Assembly: GCF_030814715.1 (NCBI RefSeq)
Contig: NZ_JAUSVO010000006.1
Location: forward strand, 310,001-374,000
Direction of reading: 5' to 3'
Source: Kaistia dalseonensis
GTDB taxonomy: Bacteria; Pseudomonadota; Alphaproteobacteria; Rhizobiales; Kaistiaceae
DNA length: 64,000 bases
Made by a program: the position numbers and the translations under genes. Numbering within the stretch: the first letter of the stretch is position 1; each line of letters starts with the position of its first letter. The notes under the pieces were generated by a model. It was not told the DNA's origin. It worked only from the letters and a program-made list of their open reading frames with translations, and ran no database searches. Below are positions 19,047 to 28,285 of the stretch, one piece after another.

Positions 19047-20462
19047 ATGACTGCCACCTGGTCGCCCGCCACCGGCTCGCTCGATATCGCCACGCTGCAA
19101 CGCCTCTATACCGAGGGCGCGCTGACGCCGAGCGCAGTCATCGACGCGATCTATGACCGCATCGCAGCGCGCGGCGATGATCATGTCTGGATCTATCTCG
19201 CCCCGCGCGCCGACCTGCTGGCGGAGGCGAGGAAGCTCGAAGAGACGGGCCCGACCGGCGATCCGCTCTGGGGCATTCCCTTCTCGGTCAAGGATTGCAA
19301 CGACGTCCCCGGCATGCCCACGACCAATGCGCTGCCGGAAATGGCCTATACGCCGGAGACCACCGGCCAAGCGATGAACCGCCTGCTCGAAAGCGGCGCG
19401 CTCTGCCTCGGCAAGGTCAATATGGACCAGTTCGGCATCGGCCTCGTCGGCGTGCGCACGCCCTATGGCGCCTGCTCGTCCGTGTTCAACGAGGAGTTCA
19501 TTTCGGGCGGCTCCAGCTCCGGCTCGGGCGTCTCCGTCGGTGCGGGCCTCGTCTCGTTCTCTGTCGCGAACGATGCGGCGGGCTCGGGCCGCGTTCCAGC
19601 CGCCTTCAACAATATTGTCGGGCTGAAGCCGACGCCGGGCTTCATCTCCAATTCGTCCGTCTCCGGCGGCGGCAGTCTGAAGAGCGCGGAGACGATGACC
19701 GTATTCGCGCTGACGGTCGAGGATGCCGTGACGGTCGGCAAGCGCATGGGCGGCTACGATCCGAGCTATGAATTCTCGAAGCCCGAGGCCGACCAGGTCG
19801 ATCTCACCATCGCTCCGCTGCCGAAGAGCTTCCGCTTCGGCGTCCCCGCCGGTGCAGCGCTGCGCTTCTTCGGCGACGATGAGGCGGCGAAGCTGTTCGA
19901 CCAGGCGATCGCCCGGCTGGAGACCATGGGCGGCACGCGGGTGGATGTCGATTTCACGCCCTTCGAGGAGACGCAGAAGCTGCTCTATGGCGGCCCCTTT
20001 ATCGCCGAGCGCGCGCTCTCCATGGATGCCGTCACTGCGCAGTATCGCGAGCATATCCATCCGGTGACGCTCTCGATCCTGGAGACGAGCAGCAATCACA
20101 CCGCCGTCGACGTGTTCCGCGCGATCCACAAGGTTGCGGCGCTGAAGCGCGACACGCGGGCGACCTGGGATGCGATCGACATCCTGCTCGTGCCGACGAC
20201 GCCGACCATCTACCGCAAGAGCGAGATCCTGGCCGATCCGATCCAGCTCAATGCGCAGCTCGGCATCTATACGAACTTCGTCAACCTGATGGGGATGTGC
20301 GGCGTCGCCGTCCCGAACGGGTTCCGGCCCGACGGATTGCCGCTCGGCGTGACCTTCCTCGCCCCCTCCTGGCAGGACGCAAAGGCTGCGAGCTTCGCGG
20401 CTGCGTTCCAGAAGGCGACCGGACTGCCACTCGGCGCAACGGGTAATCCTCTGCCCGCCTGA
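19047..20462 (+). CDS. amidase-signature enzyme, allophanate-hydrolase-like
   Basis: The 471-residue protein is an amidase-signature Ser hydrolase. Lys82 (FSVKDC), cis-Ser156 (ISGGSSSGS) and Ser180 (NDAAGSGRVPAAFNNIVGLKPT) form the triad with the same spacing as in AtzF. The segments VGVRTPYGACSSVFN and AGSGRVPAAFNN are close to the N-terminal amidase domain of allophanate hydrolase, yet the second AtzF domain (about 130 residues) is absent and TDTAGS is changed to NDAAGS. So an altered substrate is likely. Third gene of the run starting with the biuret-hydrolase-like enzyme. Start ATG 19047. Confidence 0.8.
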   Translation: MTATWSPATGSLDIATLQRLYTEGALTPSAVIDAIYDRIAARGDDHVWIYLAPRADLLAEARKLEETGPTGDPLWGIPFSVKDCNDVPGMPTTNALPEMAYTPETTGQAMNRLLESGALCLGKVNMDQFGIGLVGVRTPYGACSSVFNEEFISGGSSSGSGVSVGAGLVSFSVANDAAGSGRVPAAFNNIVGLKPTPGFISNSSVSGGGSLKSAETMTVFALTVEDAVTVGKRMGGYDPSYEFSKPEADQVDLTIAPLPKSFRFGVPAGAALRFFGDDEAAKLFDQAIARLETMGGTRVDVDFTPFEETQKLLYGGPFIAERALSMDAVTAQYREHIHPVTLSILETSSNHTAVDVFRAIHKVAALKRDTRATWDAIDILLVPTTPTIYRKSEILADPIQLNAQLGIYTNFVNLMGMCGVAVPNGFRPDGLPLGVTFLAPSWQDAKAASFAAAFQKATGLPLGATGNPLPA

Positions 20463-20501
20463 CCGGGCCTTCACGATCGTCAATCGGCTTCTTCTCCCCA
20501 C

Positions 20502-20518
20502 CCCGCCTTACGCGGGGA
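20502..20518. terminator. short hairpin after the amidase gene
   Basis: CCCCGC and GCGGGG pair across a five-base loop, 40 bp after the amidase stop. There is no T-run, so it may be an mRNA-stabilising hairpin or a fragment of a palindromic repeat and not a true terminator. Confidence 0.3.
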
Positions 20519-20614
20519 GCGGGGAACTGCGGCAGTTCAGCCGCGCTTGATCAGGATCAAAGCGCGTCTGGGCGACCACGCGAAAACTCCCTGCGCAAGC
20601 CAAGGAGTTCAAGC

Positions 20615-20740
20615 ATGTCTTCGACCAATATCGTCGCGATCATCGGCATCGTGGCTGCCTTCACGGCGTTCATGATCACGCTCGCCTGGGCCGAGCGCCA
20701 GACGCGCACCCTCCCGCAGCGCATCACCACAAAGAAATAG
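20615..20740 (+). CDS. 41-residue single-span membrane protein
   Basis: An ATG at 20615 with AAGGAG eight bases ahead (20602-20607) opens a 41-residue frame: a hydrophobic segment (NIVAIIGIVAAFTAFMITLAWAE without breaks) followed by a basic tail ending in ITTKK. A hairpin with a T-run starts at its stop codon. The combination of ribosome site, transmembrane pattern and terminator supports a real small membrane protein. Similar short one-span proteins occur in alphaproteobacteria, function unknown. It is the last plus-strand gene before the convergent permease operon. Confidence 0.6.
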   Translation: MSSTNIVAIIGIVAAFTAFMITLAWAERQTRTLPQRITTKK

Positions 20741-20770
20741 CGGCAGGAGCTTCCGCCGCCTGCCGCTTTT
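20740..20770 (+). terminator. intrinsic terminator after the small membrane protein
   Basis: GCGGCAGG (20740-20747) pairs with CCTGCCGC (20759-20766) across an 11-base loop and is followed by TTTT. It lies between convergent genes and would also limit read-through towards the permease gene ending at 20803. Confidence 0.7.
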
Positions 20771-20802
20771 CAATCGTCCGCCGGGCTTCTCGCCTCGAGC
20801 GT

Positions 20803-21681
20803 TCAGTGCACGCCTTTGGTCAGTCCCTGGACGAAATAGCGGTTCATGAACAAGGCCATCAGCATGATGGGGACGGTCGAGAAGTGCGCCAGCGCACCGA
20901 GCGTGCCCCAGGTGATGTCCTTGGTGCCGAAGGCGGCGAGCAGCGCGACCGAGAGCGGCTTCGAATCGAGGTTCGTCAGGAACATCGCGACCAGGAAGTC
21001 GTTCCACGAGAACATGACGCAGAAGAGCGTGCTGGCGATGATGCCCGGCACGACGGTGGGCAGCGCCACGCGGATGAAGGCGCCCCATTGCGTGCAGCCA
21101 TCGGTCAGCGCCGCCTCTTCCATGTCGCGCGGCAGCGACCGGAAATAGGAGAACATCATCCAGGTCACGAAGGCGCAGTTGAGCGTCGTGTTGATCAGGA
21201 TGACGGCCCACCACGTTCCGAGCAGGCCGATATCGCGCATCATCAGATAGAACGGGATGAGCGTCGCGATGATCGGCACGGTACGGATCGCGAGGAAGAA
21301 ATAGGCGACCCAGATCGCATAGCGCGATTGCGAGCGCGCCAGCGCATAGCCGGCCGGCACGCCGAGCAGCAGCGATAGCGCGGCCGAACCGAGGCTGATG
21401 ATGATGCTCGACTTCAGCAGCGACCAGACGTCGAACACTTCGAAGACGCGCTGGAAATTGTGCAGCGTCGGCGTGAAGACAAAGCTCGGCGGAGACGAGA
21501 ACATGTCCTTGGGCGGCTTGTAGGCGGTCGCTACCAGCCAGACGACGGGGATCATGTAGACGAGGATGATCGCGACGAGCGCGATGCGCTCGATCATGAT
21601 CCGGCGCTGGAGCGCGGTCTGGCGACGGCGGCGGACGGCCGGAAGAGCGGAGGCGGGAAGCGTCGAAGCGGCGGAGCTCAT
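20803..21681 (-). CDS. carbohydrate-type ABC permease (MalG family)
   Basis: The 292-residue inner-membrane protein has about six membrane spans and the cytoplasmic EAA motif EEAALTDGCTQWGAFIRVALP that contacts the ATPase. The N-terminal RIMIERIALVAIILVYMIPVVWLVATAYKPPKDMF is typical of MalG-like subunits. ATG 21681 overlaps the stop of the other permease gene by four bases, so I used it in preference to the long upstream frame. With the permease and binding protein genes upstream it forms an import system needing an external ATPase, probably that at 16493. Confidence 0.9.
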   Translation of the reverse strand: MSSAASTLPASALPAVRRRRQTALQRRIMIERIALVAIILVYMIPVVWLVATAYKPPKDMFSSPPSFVFTPTLHNFQRVFEVFDVWSLLKSSIIISLGSAALSLLLGVPAGYALARSQSRYAIWVAYFFLAIRTVPIIATLIPFYLMMRDIGLLGTWWAVILINTTLNCAFVTWMMFSYFRSLPRDMEEAALTDGCTQWGAFIRVALPTVVPGIIASTLFCVMFSWNDFLVAMFLTNLDSKPLSVALLAAFGTKDITWGTLGALAHFSTVPIMLMALFMNRYFVQGLTKGVH

Positions 21682-22628
21682 TGTTCGTTGGCCTTCACGT
21701 CTGCACGGCGGATCATCAGCGTGAACGCGGCCGCCATCAGCCCGATGCAGAGGATCGTCACATTGCTGATCGCGGAGGCATAGCCGATATTGAAGAACTG
21801 CAGGCCCTGCTTGACGCCATAGACCATCAGCGAGGTGGTCGCATCGGCCGGCCCGCCGCCCGTCGTCACGAAGATCGAGTCGAAGACGCGGAACGCATCC
21901 ATCATCCTGAGCACGAGCGCGAGAAACACGGTCGGCAGCAGCAGCGGCAGGATCACAAGCTTGAAGCGCTGCCAGGATGTGGCGCCATCGGCCAGCGCCG
22001 CCTCGAGAATATCGCCGGGCAGAGATTTGAGGCCGGCGAGCAGGATCAGCGCCACCAGCGGCGTCCATTCCCAGATATCGATGAAGATCAGCGTCGGCAG
22101 CGCCGTCGCCGTGCCAGCGAACAGGCCGCGCGGGCTCGTAATGCCCCATTCGGCGAGATAATAGCCGATATAGCCATAATCGACGGCGAGCAGCGCGCGG
22201 AAGATCAGGCCGACGACGAGCGGTGTGATCGTGACCGGGATGAGCAGGAAGGCGAGGCAAATCCGGTTGAAGCGCCCGTCGCGCCAGAGCAGCAGCGCCA
22301 GGCCCAGTCCCAGGACAAATTCAAAGAACACCGCGCCGATCGTAAAGACGAACGTATTGATGATCGCCCGCCGACCGGTGTTGTCGGTGAAGAGCTGGAC
22401 GTAATTGTCGAGCCCGATGAAGGTCATCCGACCGCCATTCTTGAGCAGGCGGTAATCGAAGAACGAATACCAGATACCCTGGACGAGCGGATAGAGCGCG
22501 ATCAGCACGATATAGGCGACGGCCGGAACGGCGAGCGCGATCAGGAAGAACCGGCGCCGGTCGCGAAAGCCGAGCCCCGAACGACGGCGCTGGGGAATGG
22601 ACACAGAGCCTGAGGCAAGAGACGTCAA
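21678..22628 (-). CDS. carbohydrate-type ABC permease (MalF family)
   Basis: The product has about six spans and the EAA loop EAALADGATSWQRFKLVILPLLLPT. The frame opens at ATG 22763, but that start would add 45 unusual residues; a TTG at 22628 has GAGGAA seven bases ahead and gives a 316-residue protein with the usual basic N-terminus (RRRSGLGFRDRRRFFLIALAVPAVAYIV). I favour TTG 22628, with moderate certainty. MalF-like subunit of the importer; coupled to the MalG-like gene by an ATGA overlap. Confidence 0.85.
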   Translation of the reverse strand: MTSLASGSVSIPQRRRSGLGFRDRRRFFLIALAVPAVAYIVLIALYPLVQGIWYSFFDYRLLKNGGRMTFIGLDNYVQLFTDNTGRRAIINTFVFTIGAVFFEFVLGLGLALLLWRDGRFNRICLAFLLIPVTITPLVVGLIFRALLAVDYGYIGYYLAEWGITSPRGLFAGTATALPTLIFIDIWEWTPLVALILLAGLKSLPGDILEAALADGATSWQRFKLVILPLLLPTVFLALVLRMMDAFRVFDSIFVTTGGGPADATTSLMVYGVKQGLQFFNIGYASAISNVTILCIGLMAAAFTLMIRRADVKANEQ

Positions 22629-22844
22629 GGGCGAGTTCCTCGGTATCAGAGACCGGGACAGCCACTCGCGGCGTGAACCTCGGTCGGTCCCCTCACCTTG
22701 CGGGGAGAGCCAGGGAATGTATCGGCCTGGGATCATTAACAAGACCCGAGCCGGTACAAGCATTCCTCATATCGGAATTGGTCCCCCCTCCCCAGCCCTC
22801 CGCGCCATGGGCACGGAGAGCCAGAAAGGAAGGACCATGTTCGA

Positions 22845-24125
22845 TCAGAACAGCTGGGCTGCCTTTTCCTGCGCTTCGTCGAGCGCGGCCTTCGGGTCGG
22901 TGCCGCCGACGAGCACGGCGTTCACGGCCGTGCCGAGCAGGTCCTGCATTTCCGGATATTGCGGGATGCGCGGACGATAGTCGCCATCGGCATTCTCGAA
23001 CGACTTGGCGATGACGGGCAGGAACGGATACTTCTTGTTCAGGTCCGGATCGGCGAGCGTCGACTTGCGGATATAGCTGCCCGCGCCTTCCATGTTGAAC
23101 TCCTTCTGGACTTCAGGGCTGGTCAGCCACTTGATGAAGGCCCAGGAGGCTTCCTTCTGCTTGTCGTCGATATCGGCGTTGATGCCCATGCCCCAGCCGC
23201 CGAGGCCGTACTTGACCGGCAGGCCCTTGCCCACCGGCGTATAGGTGATCGCGACGCTGTCGACGATCTTCGACATGTTGGGATCATAATAGCCCGGAGC
23301 GCCGACCGACCAGGTCTCCATCATGGCGACGAGGCCCTGACGGAAGCTCTCCTCGCGTCCACCCCAATCATAATCGACCGCGCCGGGAGGAGCCGCCTTG
23401 TCGAAGAGCTCCTTATAGACCTTGAGGCTCGCGACATTGGCGTCGGAATTCAGCGTCGGCTTGCCGTCGGCGCTCAGGATCGAGCCGCCGAGCTGGGCGT
23501 TGTACTGCAGCCAATCCTGCGCCACGGCGGCGCCCTTCTGGCCGTTGGCGACGAAGCCATAGATCTTCTTCGACGGGTCAGTCAGCTTGATCGCGGCGGC
23601 GACGAAGTCTTCCGCGGTCTCCGGCACCTTGATGCCGGCCGCGTCGAGCAGATCCTTGCGGTAGGCCATCACGGCAGCGTAGCCGGCGAAGGGGAACGCG
23701 ACCTGCTTGCCGTTATACTGGCCGATATACTTGATGGTAGCCGGATAGATATCGTCGAGCTGCAACTCGGCGGCGTCACGCTTGATCCAGTCCGTCAGAT
23801 CGACCGTGTAGCCATTGTCGGCATACTGACCTGCCCAGACGATATCCATCGTGATCAGATCGTAATTCTTGGTGTGGCCGACGAAATCGGCCTGCGTCTT
23901 GGTGAGCAGCGAGCCGTAGTCGAGGATGTCGACCTTGACGGTCGCGCCGGTCTTCTCCTCAAACTGGGGCGCAAGCTTGGCGATCACCGCGGCGAACTGG
24001 TCGTTCTGGGATGCCAGGTTCAGCGTCAGGCCCGCATAGGGCTTGTCCGCGGCGAGAGCCGTCGAAGCGAGAGCCAAGGAGGCGAGCGCGGCGAGACCGA
24101 GCCTCTTGGCAGATGTCTTGATCAT
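22845..24125 (-). CDS. ABC transporter substrate-binding protein (family 1)
   Basis: The 426-residue protein starts with a Sec signal peptide (KRLGLAALASLALASTALA, cleavage near residue 25) and continues as a family 1 solute-binding protein: GLTLNLASQNDQFAAVIAKLAPQFEEKTGATVKVDILDYGSLL, later GFVANGQKGAAVAQDWLQYNAQLGGSIL and KYGLGGWGMGINADIDDKQKEASWAFIKWLTSPEVQ. Such proteins usually bind oligosaccharides, sugar alcohols or glycerol phosphates, so the ligand here is open. It leads the minus-strand importer operon, with 216 bp before the permease gene. Confidence 0.9.
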   Translation of the reverse strand: MIKTSAKRLGLAALASLALASTALAADKPYAGLTLNLASQNDQFAAVIAKLAPQFEEKTGATVKVDILDYGSLLTKTQADFVGHTKNYDLITMDIVWAGQYADNGYTVDLTDWIKRDAAELQLDDIYPATIKYIGQYNGKQVAFPFAGYAAVMAYRKDLLDAAGIKVPETAEDFVAAAIKLTDPSKKIYGFVANGQKGAAVAQDWLQYNAQLGGSILSADGKPTLNSDANVASLKVYKELFDKAAPPGAVDYDWGGREESFRQGLVAMMETWSVGAPGYYDPNMSKIVDSVAITYTPVGKGLPVKYGLGGWGMGINADIDDKQKEASWAFIKWLTSPEVQKEFNMEGAGSYIRKSTLADPDLNKKYPFLPVIAKSFENADGDYRPRIPQYPEMQDLLGTAVNAVLVGGTDPKAALDEAQEKAAQLF

Positions 24126-24496
24126 TGTTCAGACTCTCTTCTGTTGTGACAAGGGAGCGGAAACGGAGTATACATCAAACAAAATCGCGCTCAAGAAACC
24201 ACATTTGTTCAGGAATCACACAAATATGCACATCGCTCCTGCAAATGATCTAAATCAAGACATAGCGTCCAAGATGGATGCCACAATCAAAGCGATGTTA
24301 ATCAGAGAACTATCACTTTGTTCGAATTTTTGAACCTGAACACGGTTTCGGCGCGATTAAGCGATCAGAGCATTGAATATTCGTGGAATGACATGACGCG
24401 GACCCTCTCGACATCCGGGCGATTGCCCAATTTCGCATCAAGCCCGCAATGCGGTCAATCGACTCCTGCCTGCATCCATGCCGGAGATGCGCGCCC
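24126..24496. promoter_or_regulatory. A+T-richer divergent region with promoter for the importer operon
   Basis: This 371-bp gap separates the importer operon from the FAD-enzyme operon. On the minus strand TTGAGC (24189-24194) and TATACT (24167-24172) are 16 bp apart and about 40 bp before the binding-protein start, a plausible sigma-70 promoter. The -10 region contains the palindrome GTATAC (24168-24173), the core of many FadR/GntR operators, though no such regulator is encoded next to it. No equally good promoter was seen on the plus strand. The region is visibly richer in A and T than its surroundings. Confidence 0.5.
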
Positions 24497-25939
24497 ATGA
24501 GCGGGACGGACCAGGGCCACCTTACGGGCCTCGCTGCTCTGGAACGGCGGATTGCCGCCGATCTGGAGCGCATCGAAGCGATGCCGCGCGACTGGATGCC
24601 GAGGCGTTCAGGGCCGGAGGGCGCGCCGCTTTATGACGTCGTCATCATCGGCGCCGGCCTGTCGGGGCTCTCGATCGGGTTCGGACTAAAGCGTCTCAGC
24701 GTCGATAATGTGCTCATAATCGATCAAAGCGCCGAGGGCCGCGAGGGTCCGTGGATCACATGCGCCCGCATGGACACGCTGCGCTCGCCCAAGCAACTGA
24801 CAGGACCCGATCTCGGCTTGCCCAGCATGACCTACCGCTCATGGTACGAGGCGATCCATGGCGAGGCGGCATGGGAGGCGGTCGGCAAGATCGACCGCGC
24901 CGACTGGATGGACTATCTGCGCTGGTATCGCGCCATCACCGCGCTCAATGTGCGCAACAGCACGATGCTGAAGGGCGTCACGCCCCATGGCGACATCCTC
25001 GCGCTCGACGTCGAAGGCGCCAGCGGCGCCGAACGGCTCTATGCCCGCAAGATCGTGCTCGCCACGGGAATCGAGGGCGCCGGCGGATTGTCGGTGCCGA
25101 AATTCGTTTCCGAAGGCCTGCCGCGCGATCGCTGGACCCATAGCGGCGAGGAAATCGACGCGGAGCGCTTCGTCGGCCGCGAAATCGGCATTGTCGGCGC
25201 CGCCGCCTCCGCCTTCGACTGGGCCGTCGCCTCGCTACGGGGCGGCGCCGCATCGGCCACGCTCTTTGCGCGCTCGAGCGAGTTCCCCAAGACGGAAGTG
25301 CTCGCCTGGACGAATTTCCCGGGCTTCCTAGGCCATTTCGCCGATCTGGACGCGCTCCGGCGCTGGCGCTTCATGCGCCGCGTCTTCGATCTGAAGACGC
25401 CGCCGACCAATGAGATGTACCAGGCGGCCCATGCCTATCCCAATTTCAGGGTCGAGCTCGGCTGCCCGCCGCTCAGCGCCACGATGAATGGCGACCGTGT
25501 CCGGCTCGATACGCCGCGCGGCGCGTTCGAATTCGACCATCTGCTGCTCGGCACCGGCTACCAGATCGATCTCGGCCTGCGGCCGGAACTCGCCGCCTTC
25601 GTCGACCAGATCGCACTCTGGGAAGACCGCTTCTCACCGCCCGAGGGCGAGGAGGATCCGGGCCTCGGGCGCTATCCCTTCCTCGGCCCGAACTTCGAAT
25701 TTACCGAGAAGATGCCGGGCATGGCGCCTTGGCTCGCCAATATCCATGTTTTCAATAATGGCGCCGTGCCGAGCCTCGGTCCGATCTGCAACGGCATTAC
25801 CGGGCTCAAATATGGCGTGCCGCGCATGGTCGCCGCGCTGACGCGTGGGCTCTTCCTCGCCGATGCGGATACGCACTATGCCGACCTGATGGCTTATGAC
25901 GAAGAACATTTCCGCCCGGAAGATCGCGGAACCCGATAG
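24497..25939 (+). CDS. FAD-dependent monooxygenase-like oxidoreductase
   Basis: The 480-residue flavoprotein has an N-terminal FAD motif VVIIGAGLSGLSIGFG (from residue 48), GREGPWITCARMDTLRSPKQ, which resembles group B monooxygenases, and a second dinucleotide motif IGIVGAAASAFDWAVASL near 227. The C-terminal LLLGTGYQIDL is the usual ATG-like motif. These features suggest NAD(P)H-dependent oxygenation or hydroxylation; the exact reaction is unknown. ATG 24497 sits 11 bases after CCGGAG; ATG 24449 is an alternative. It leads a run with the questin-oxidase-like gene 9 bp downstream. Confidence 0.75.
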   Translation: MSGTDQGHLTGLAALERRIAADLERIEAMPRDWMPRRSGPEGAPLYDVVIIGAGLSGLSIGFGLKRLSVDNVLIIDQSAEGREGPWITCARMDTLRSPKQLTGPDLGLPSMTYRSWYEAIHGEAAWEAVGKIDRADWMDYLRWYRAITALNVRNSTMLKGVTPHGDILALDVEGASGAERLYARKIVLATGIEGAGGLSVPKFVSEGLPRDRWTHSGEEIDAERFVGREIGIVGAAASAFDWAVASLRGGAASATLFARSSEFPKTEVLAWTNFPGFLGHFADLDALRRWRFMRRVFDLKTPPTNEMYQAAHAYPNFRVELGCPPLSATMNGDRVRLDTPRGAFEFDHLLLGTGYQIDLGLRPELAAFVDQIALWEDRFSPPEGEEDPGLGRYPFLGPNFEFTEKMPGMAPWLANIHVFNNGAVPSLGPICNGITGLKYGVPRMVAALTRGLFLADADTHYADLMAYDEEHFRPEDRGTR

Positions 25940-25948
25940 GAGGACACC

Positions 25949-26992
25949 ATGGCTCTCGCTCAGACATCCCAAAGCAGCACGCTCGAAGACCTCCTCGTCG
26001 ATGCGCGGCGCGACAGCGTCGAGTTCCCCTATCTGCTCGCCAACCATGTGCCGATGATTCTCGTGGCGCTGAACCGCCTCGGCGCCAGCGATGCGCGTCT
26101 CGTCGAATATCTCGCCATGTATCGCCGGGTGAAGGGTCTCGTGCCGATGCCGCCGCGCGTCGCGCCGATCGCCCGCGAGAACTGGCTGGAGGCGCTCGGC
26201 GATCGCACGCGCGAGGCCGATTATCGCGACCTCTTCGTCGCCGAAGTGCGCCGCCTCGGCATCGAGGATGCGGTCAAGACTTACCTGCCGACGCTCATTC
26301 CCGGCGTCGGCGCGAGCGCGCTGCACTGCCTGATGCGCATTTCCTATGGCCTGCTGCGGATGGATCCAGCCGAAGTCGGCACGGCGATCGGCTATTGGGC
26401 CGCGACCTATCTGAAGATGCCGGTCGCGACCGGCGCCGAGCCCGTCACGGATGATCCGGGCGCGGTGCTCGCTGCGTCGAGCGCCATTCCGGACATGCAC
26501 CATCTGGAGCCCGAGACGGATCTGCTCTGGCATTCGATCCGCGCAGCCGGCGAAGCACCCGGCTTCGCGCCCGTGGTCGACATGCTGGCAATCCATCCCG
26601 ATTGCCAGCGCCGCCTCGCCGAGACATCGCTCGCCCTCTTCGCGGCGACGATGGATTTCTCCGCCCTGCACGCGGTGACCGGCACCCATTGGGTGCGTCT
26701 CACGGCGCCCTTCCTCGCGCCGGCCGACCGCGCGCTGCTCATGCGCCATTTCTGGCAGGTCATCGCCTCGCTCGTGCCGAAGATCGGCTTCCCGTCACTG
26801 CCGAGCGCCGAGCAAATCGAGGAATGGCGCAATCTGCCGGCGCCGGGCTGGGACGAGATCGCGGCCGCGGCCTGCGCCTCCGACGACGAGCACGACATCA
26901 GCCTGACCTTCTCGGCGCGCGAGGAAGAAAAGATCTATGGCGACCGTCTCTACCGTGTCGTCGCAGCCCGCCGCGTCGGCTTGATCGCCTAA
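25949..26992 (+). CDS. questin-oxidase-like protein (DUF4243)
   Basis: The 347-residue alpha-helical protein has the pattern LLANHVPMILVALNRLGASDARLVEYLAMYR near residue 25 and later LHAVTGTHWVRLTAPFL, which I recognise as the questin oxidase (PF14027) type. The fungal relatives catalyse a Baeyer-Villiger-type ring cleavage of an anthraquinone; bacterial members are mostly unstudied. There is no signal peptide. It sits between an FAD enzyme and an amidohydrolase, so it may act on the same ring compound. Family assignment is from memory of the sequence pattern. Confidence 0.6.
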   Translation: MALAQTSQSSTLEDLLVDARRDSVEFPYLLANHVPMILVALNRLGASDARLVEYLAMYRRVKGLVPMPPRVAPIARENWLEALGDRTREADYRDLFVAEVRRLGIEDAVKTYLPTLIPGVGASALHCLMRISYGLLRMDPAEVGTAIGYWAATYLKMPVATGAEPVTDDPGAVLAASSAIPDMHHLEPETDLLWHSIRAAGEAPGFAPVVDMLAIHPDCQRRLAETSLALFAATMDFSALHAVTGTHWVRLTAPFLAPADRALLMRHFWQVIASLVPKIGFPSLPSAEQIEEWRNLPAPGWDEIAAAACASDDEHDISLTFSAREEEKIYGDRLYRVVAARRVGLIA

Positions 26993-27003
26993 CAGGAACA
27001 TTC

Positions 27004-28200
27004 ATGCAGCCTGATCTCGTCATTGCCGGCGCGCGGTCGCCGGAGGGAGCGCTCGTCGACGTTGTCGTCACGGGCGAGACCATCGCCGCCATTCTTCCCG
27101 CCGGCTCGTCGCCTGAGGGTGGCATCCGCATCGACGGCACGAACAAGCTCGTCGCGCCGTCCTTCGTCGAGGGACATATCCATCTCGACAAGACCCTGCT
27201 CGGCCTGCCCTTCATCCCGCATATTCCCGGCAATACGGTCGCGCTCCGCATTGCGGCCGAAAAGGAACTGCGCCGCACGGTCTCGCTTTCGGTCGAAGAG
27301 CGCGGCGGCCGGCTGATCGAGCAGATCGCGGCCTTCGGCACGGGCAGCATCCGCAGCCATGTCGATATTGACAGCGAGGTCGGCCTCAAGGGGCTGCATG
27401 CGGAACTGGCGCTGAAAGAGCGCTATGCCGATCTGGTCGATATCCAGATCGTCGCCTTCCCGCAGAGCGGCGTGATGCGCGATCCCGGCGTCGCCGATCT
27501 CCTCGATGCCGCCATGCTGGAGGGCGCCGATCTCGTCGGCGGGCTCGACCCGGCCGGCATCGATGATGACGTGACTGGCCATCTCGACGCGATCTTCGCT
27601 GTCGCCGAAAAGCACGGCGTCGGCCTCGACATCCATCTGCATGATCCGGGTCCGCTCGGCGCCTTCGAACTGCGCCAGATCGCGGCGCGCACGATCGCGC
27701 TCGGCCTCGAAGGCCGGGTCGCGGTCAGCCATGCCTTCGCGCTCGGCCAGATCGACGATTTCGAGTTCGGACGCACGGCCGAGGCGCTTGCGACGGCGCG
27801 GGTCGCCATCATGACCAACGGTCCCGGCCCGGTCTCGATGCCGCCCGTCAAGCGGCTGGAGGCGGCGGGCGTCACGGTCTTCGCCGGCTCGGACAATATC
27901 CGCGATGCCTGGTCGCCCTATGGCAATGGCGATCCGCTGCAGCGGGCGATGATCATCGGCTACCGGCAGGAGTTCAACGCCGACGAGGATCTCGCCCATG
28001 CCTTTGCGATGGTGACGGCCCTGCCGGCTGCGGTGATCGGCCTTTCCGGCTATGGTCTGGCTGCCGGCAATCGCGCCGATCTCATCCTCATCCCGGCCCT
28101 TTCCATCCCGGAAGCGGTGTCGGGCGTGCCGGGCCGGCGGACCGTGATCAAGCGCGGCAAGGTGGTCGCGACGGACGGTGTTCTGAGCCCCCGCGTATAG
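27004..28200 (+). CDS. cytosine-deaminase-like amidohydrolase
   Basis: The 398-residue TIM-barrel amidohydrolase has the metal motif FVEGHIHLDKTLLGL (His58, His60), SHVDIDSEVGLKGLHA, DIHLHDPGPLG, VSHAFALG and the Asp in FAGSDNIRDAWSPYGNGD, all typical of the cytosine deaminase/AtzC branch. Members remove an amino group or hydrolyse an amide on a nitrogen heterocycle. Start ATG 27004 lies 9 bp after the upstream stop. Together with the amidase and the biuret-hydrolase-like protein it suggests breakdown of a nitrogen ring or ureide. Confidence 0.85.
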   Translation: MQPDLVIAGARSPEGALVDVVVTGETIAAILPAGSSPEGGIRIDGTNKLVAPSFVEGHIHLDKTLLGLPFIPHIPGNTVALRIAAEKELRRTVSLSVEERGGRLIEQIAAFGTGSIRSHVDIDSEVGLKGLHAELALKERYADLVDIQIVAFPQSGVMRDPGVADLLDAAMLEGADLVGGLDPAGIDDDVTGHLDAIFAVAEKHGVGLDIHLHDPGPLGAFELRQIAARTIALGLEGRVAVSHAFALGQIDDFEFGRTAEALATARVAIMTNGPGPVSMPPVKRLEAAGVTVFAGSDNIRDAWSPYGNGDPLQRAMIIGYRQEFNADEDLAHAFAMVTALPAAVIGLSGYGLAAGNRADLILIPALSIPEAVSGVPGRRTVIKRGKVVATDGVLSPRV

Positions 28201-28285
28201 CGCGCTCATACATCCAGATGATTGGCTTGGCGCCGGAAAACATGGCATGTCTGGCGCCTATCCTCCGGCCCCACGAGAACCAGCC

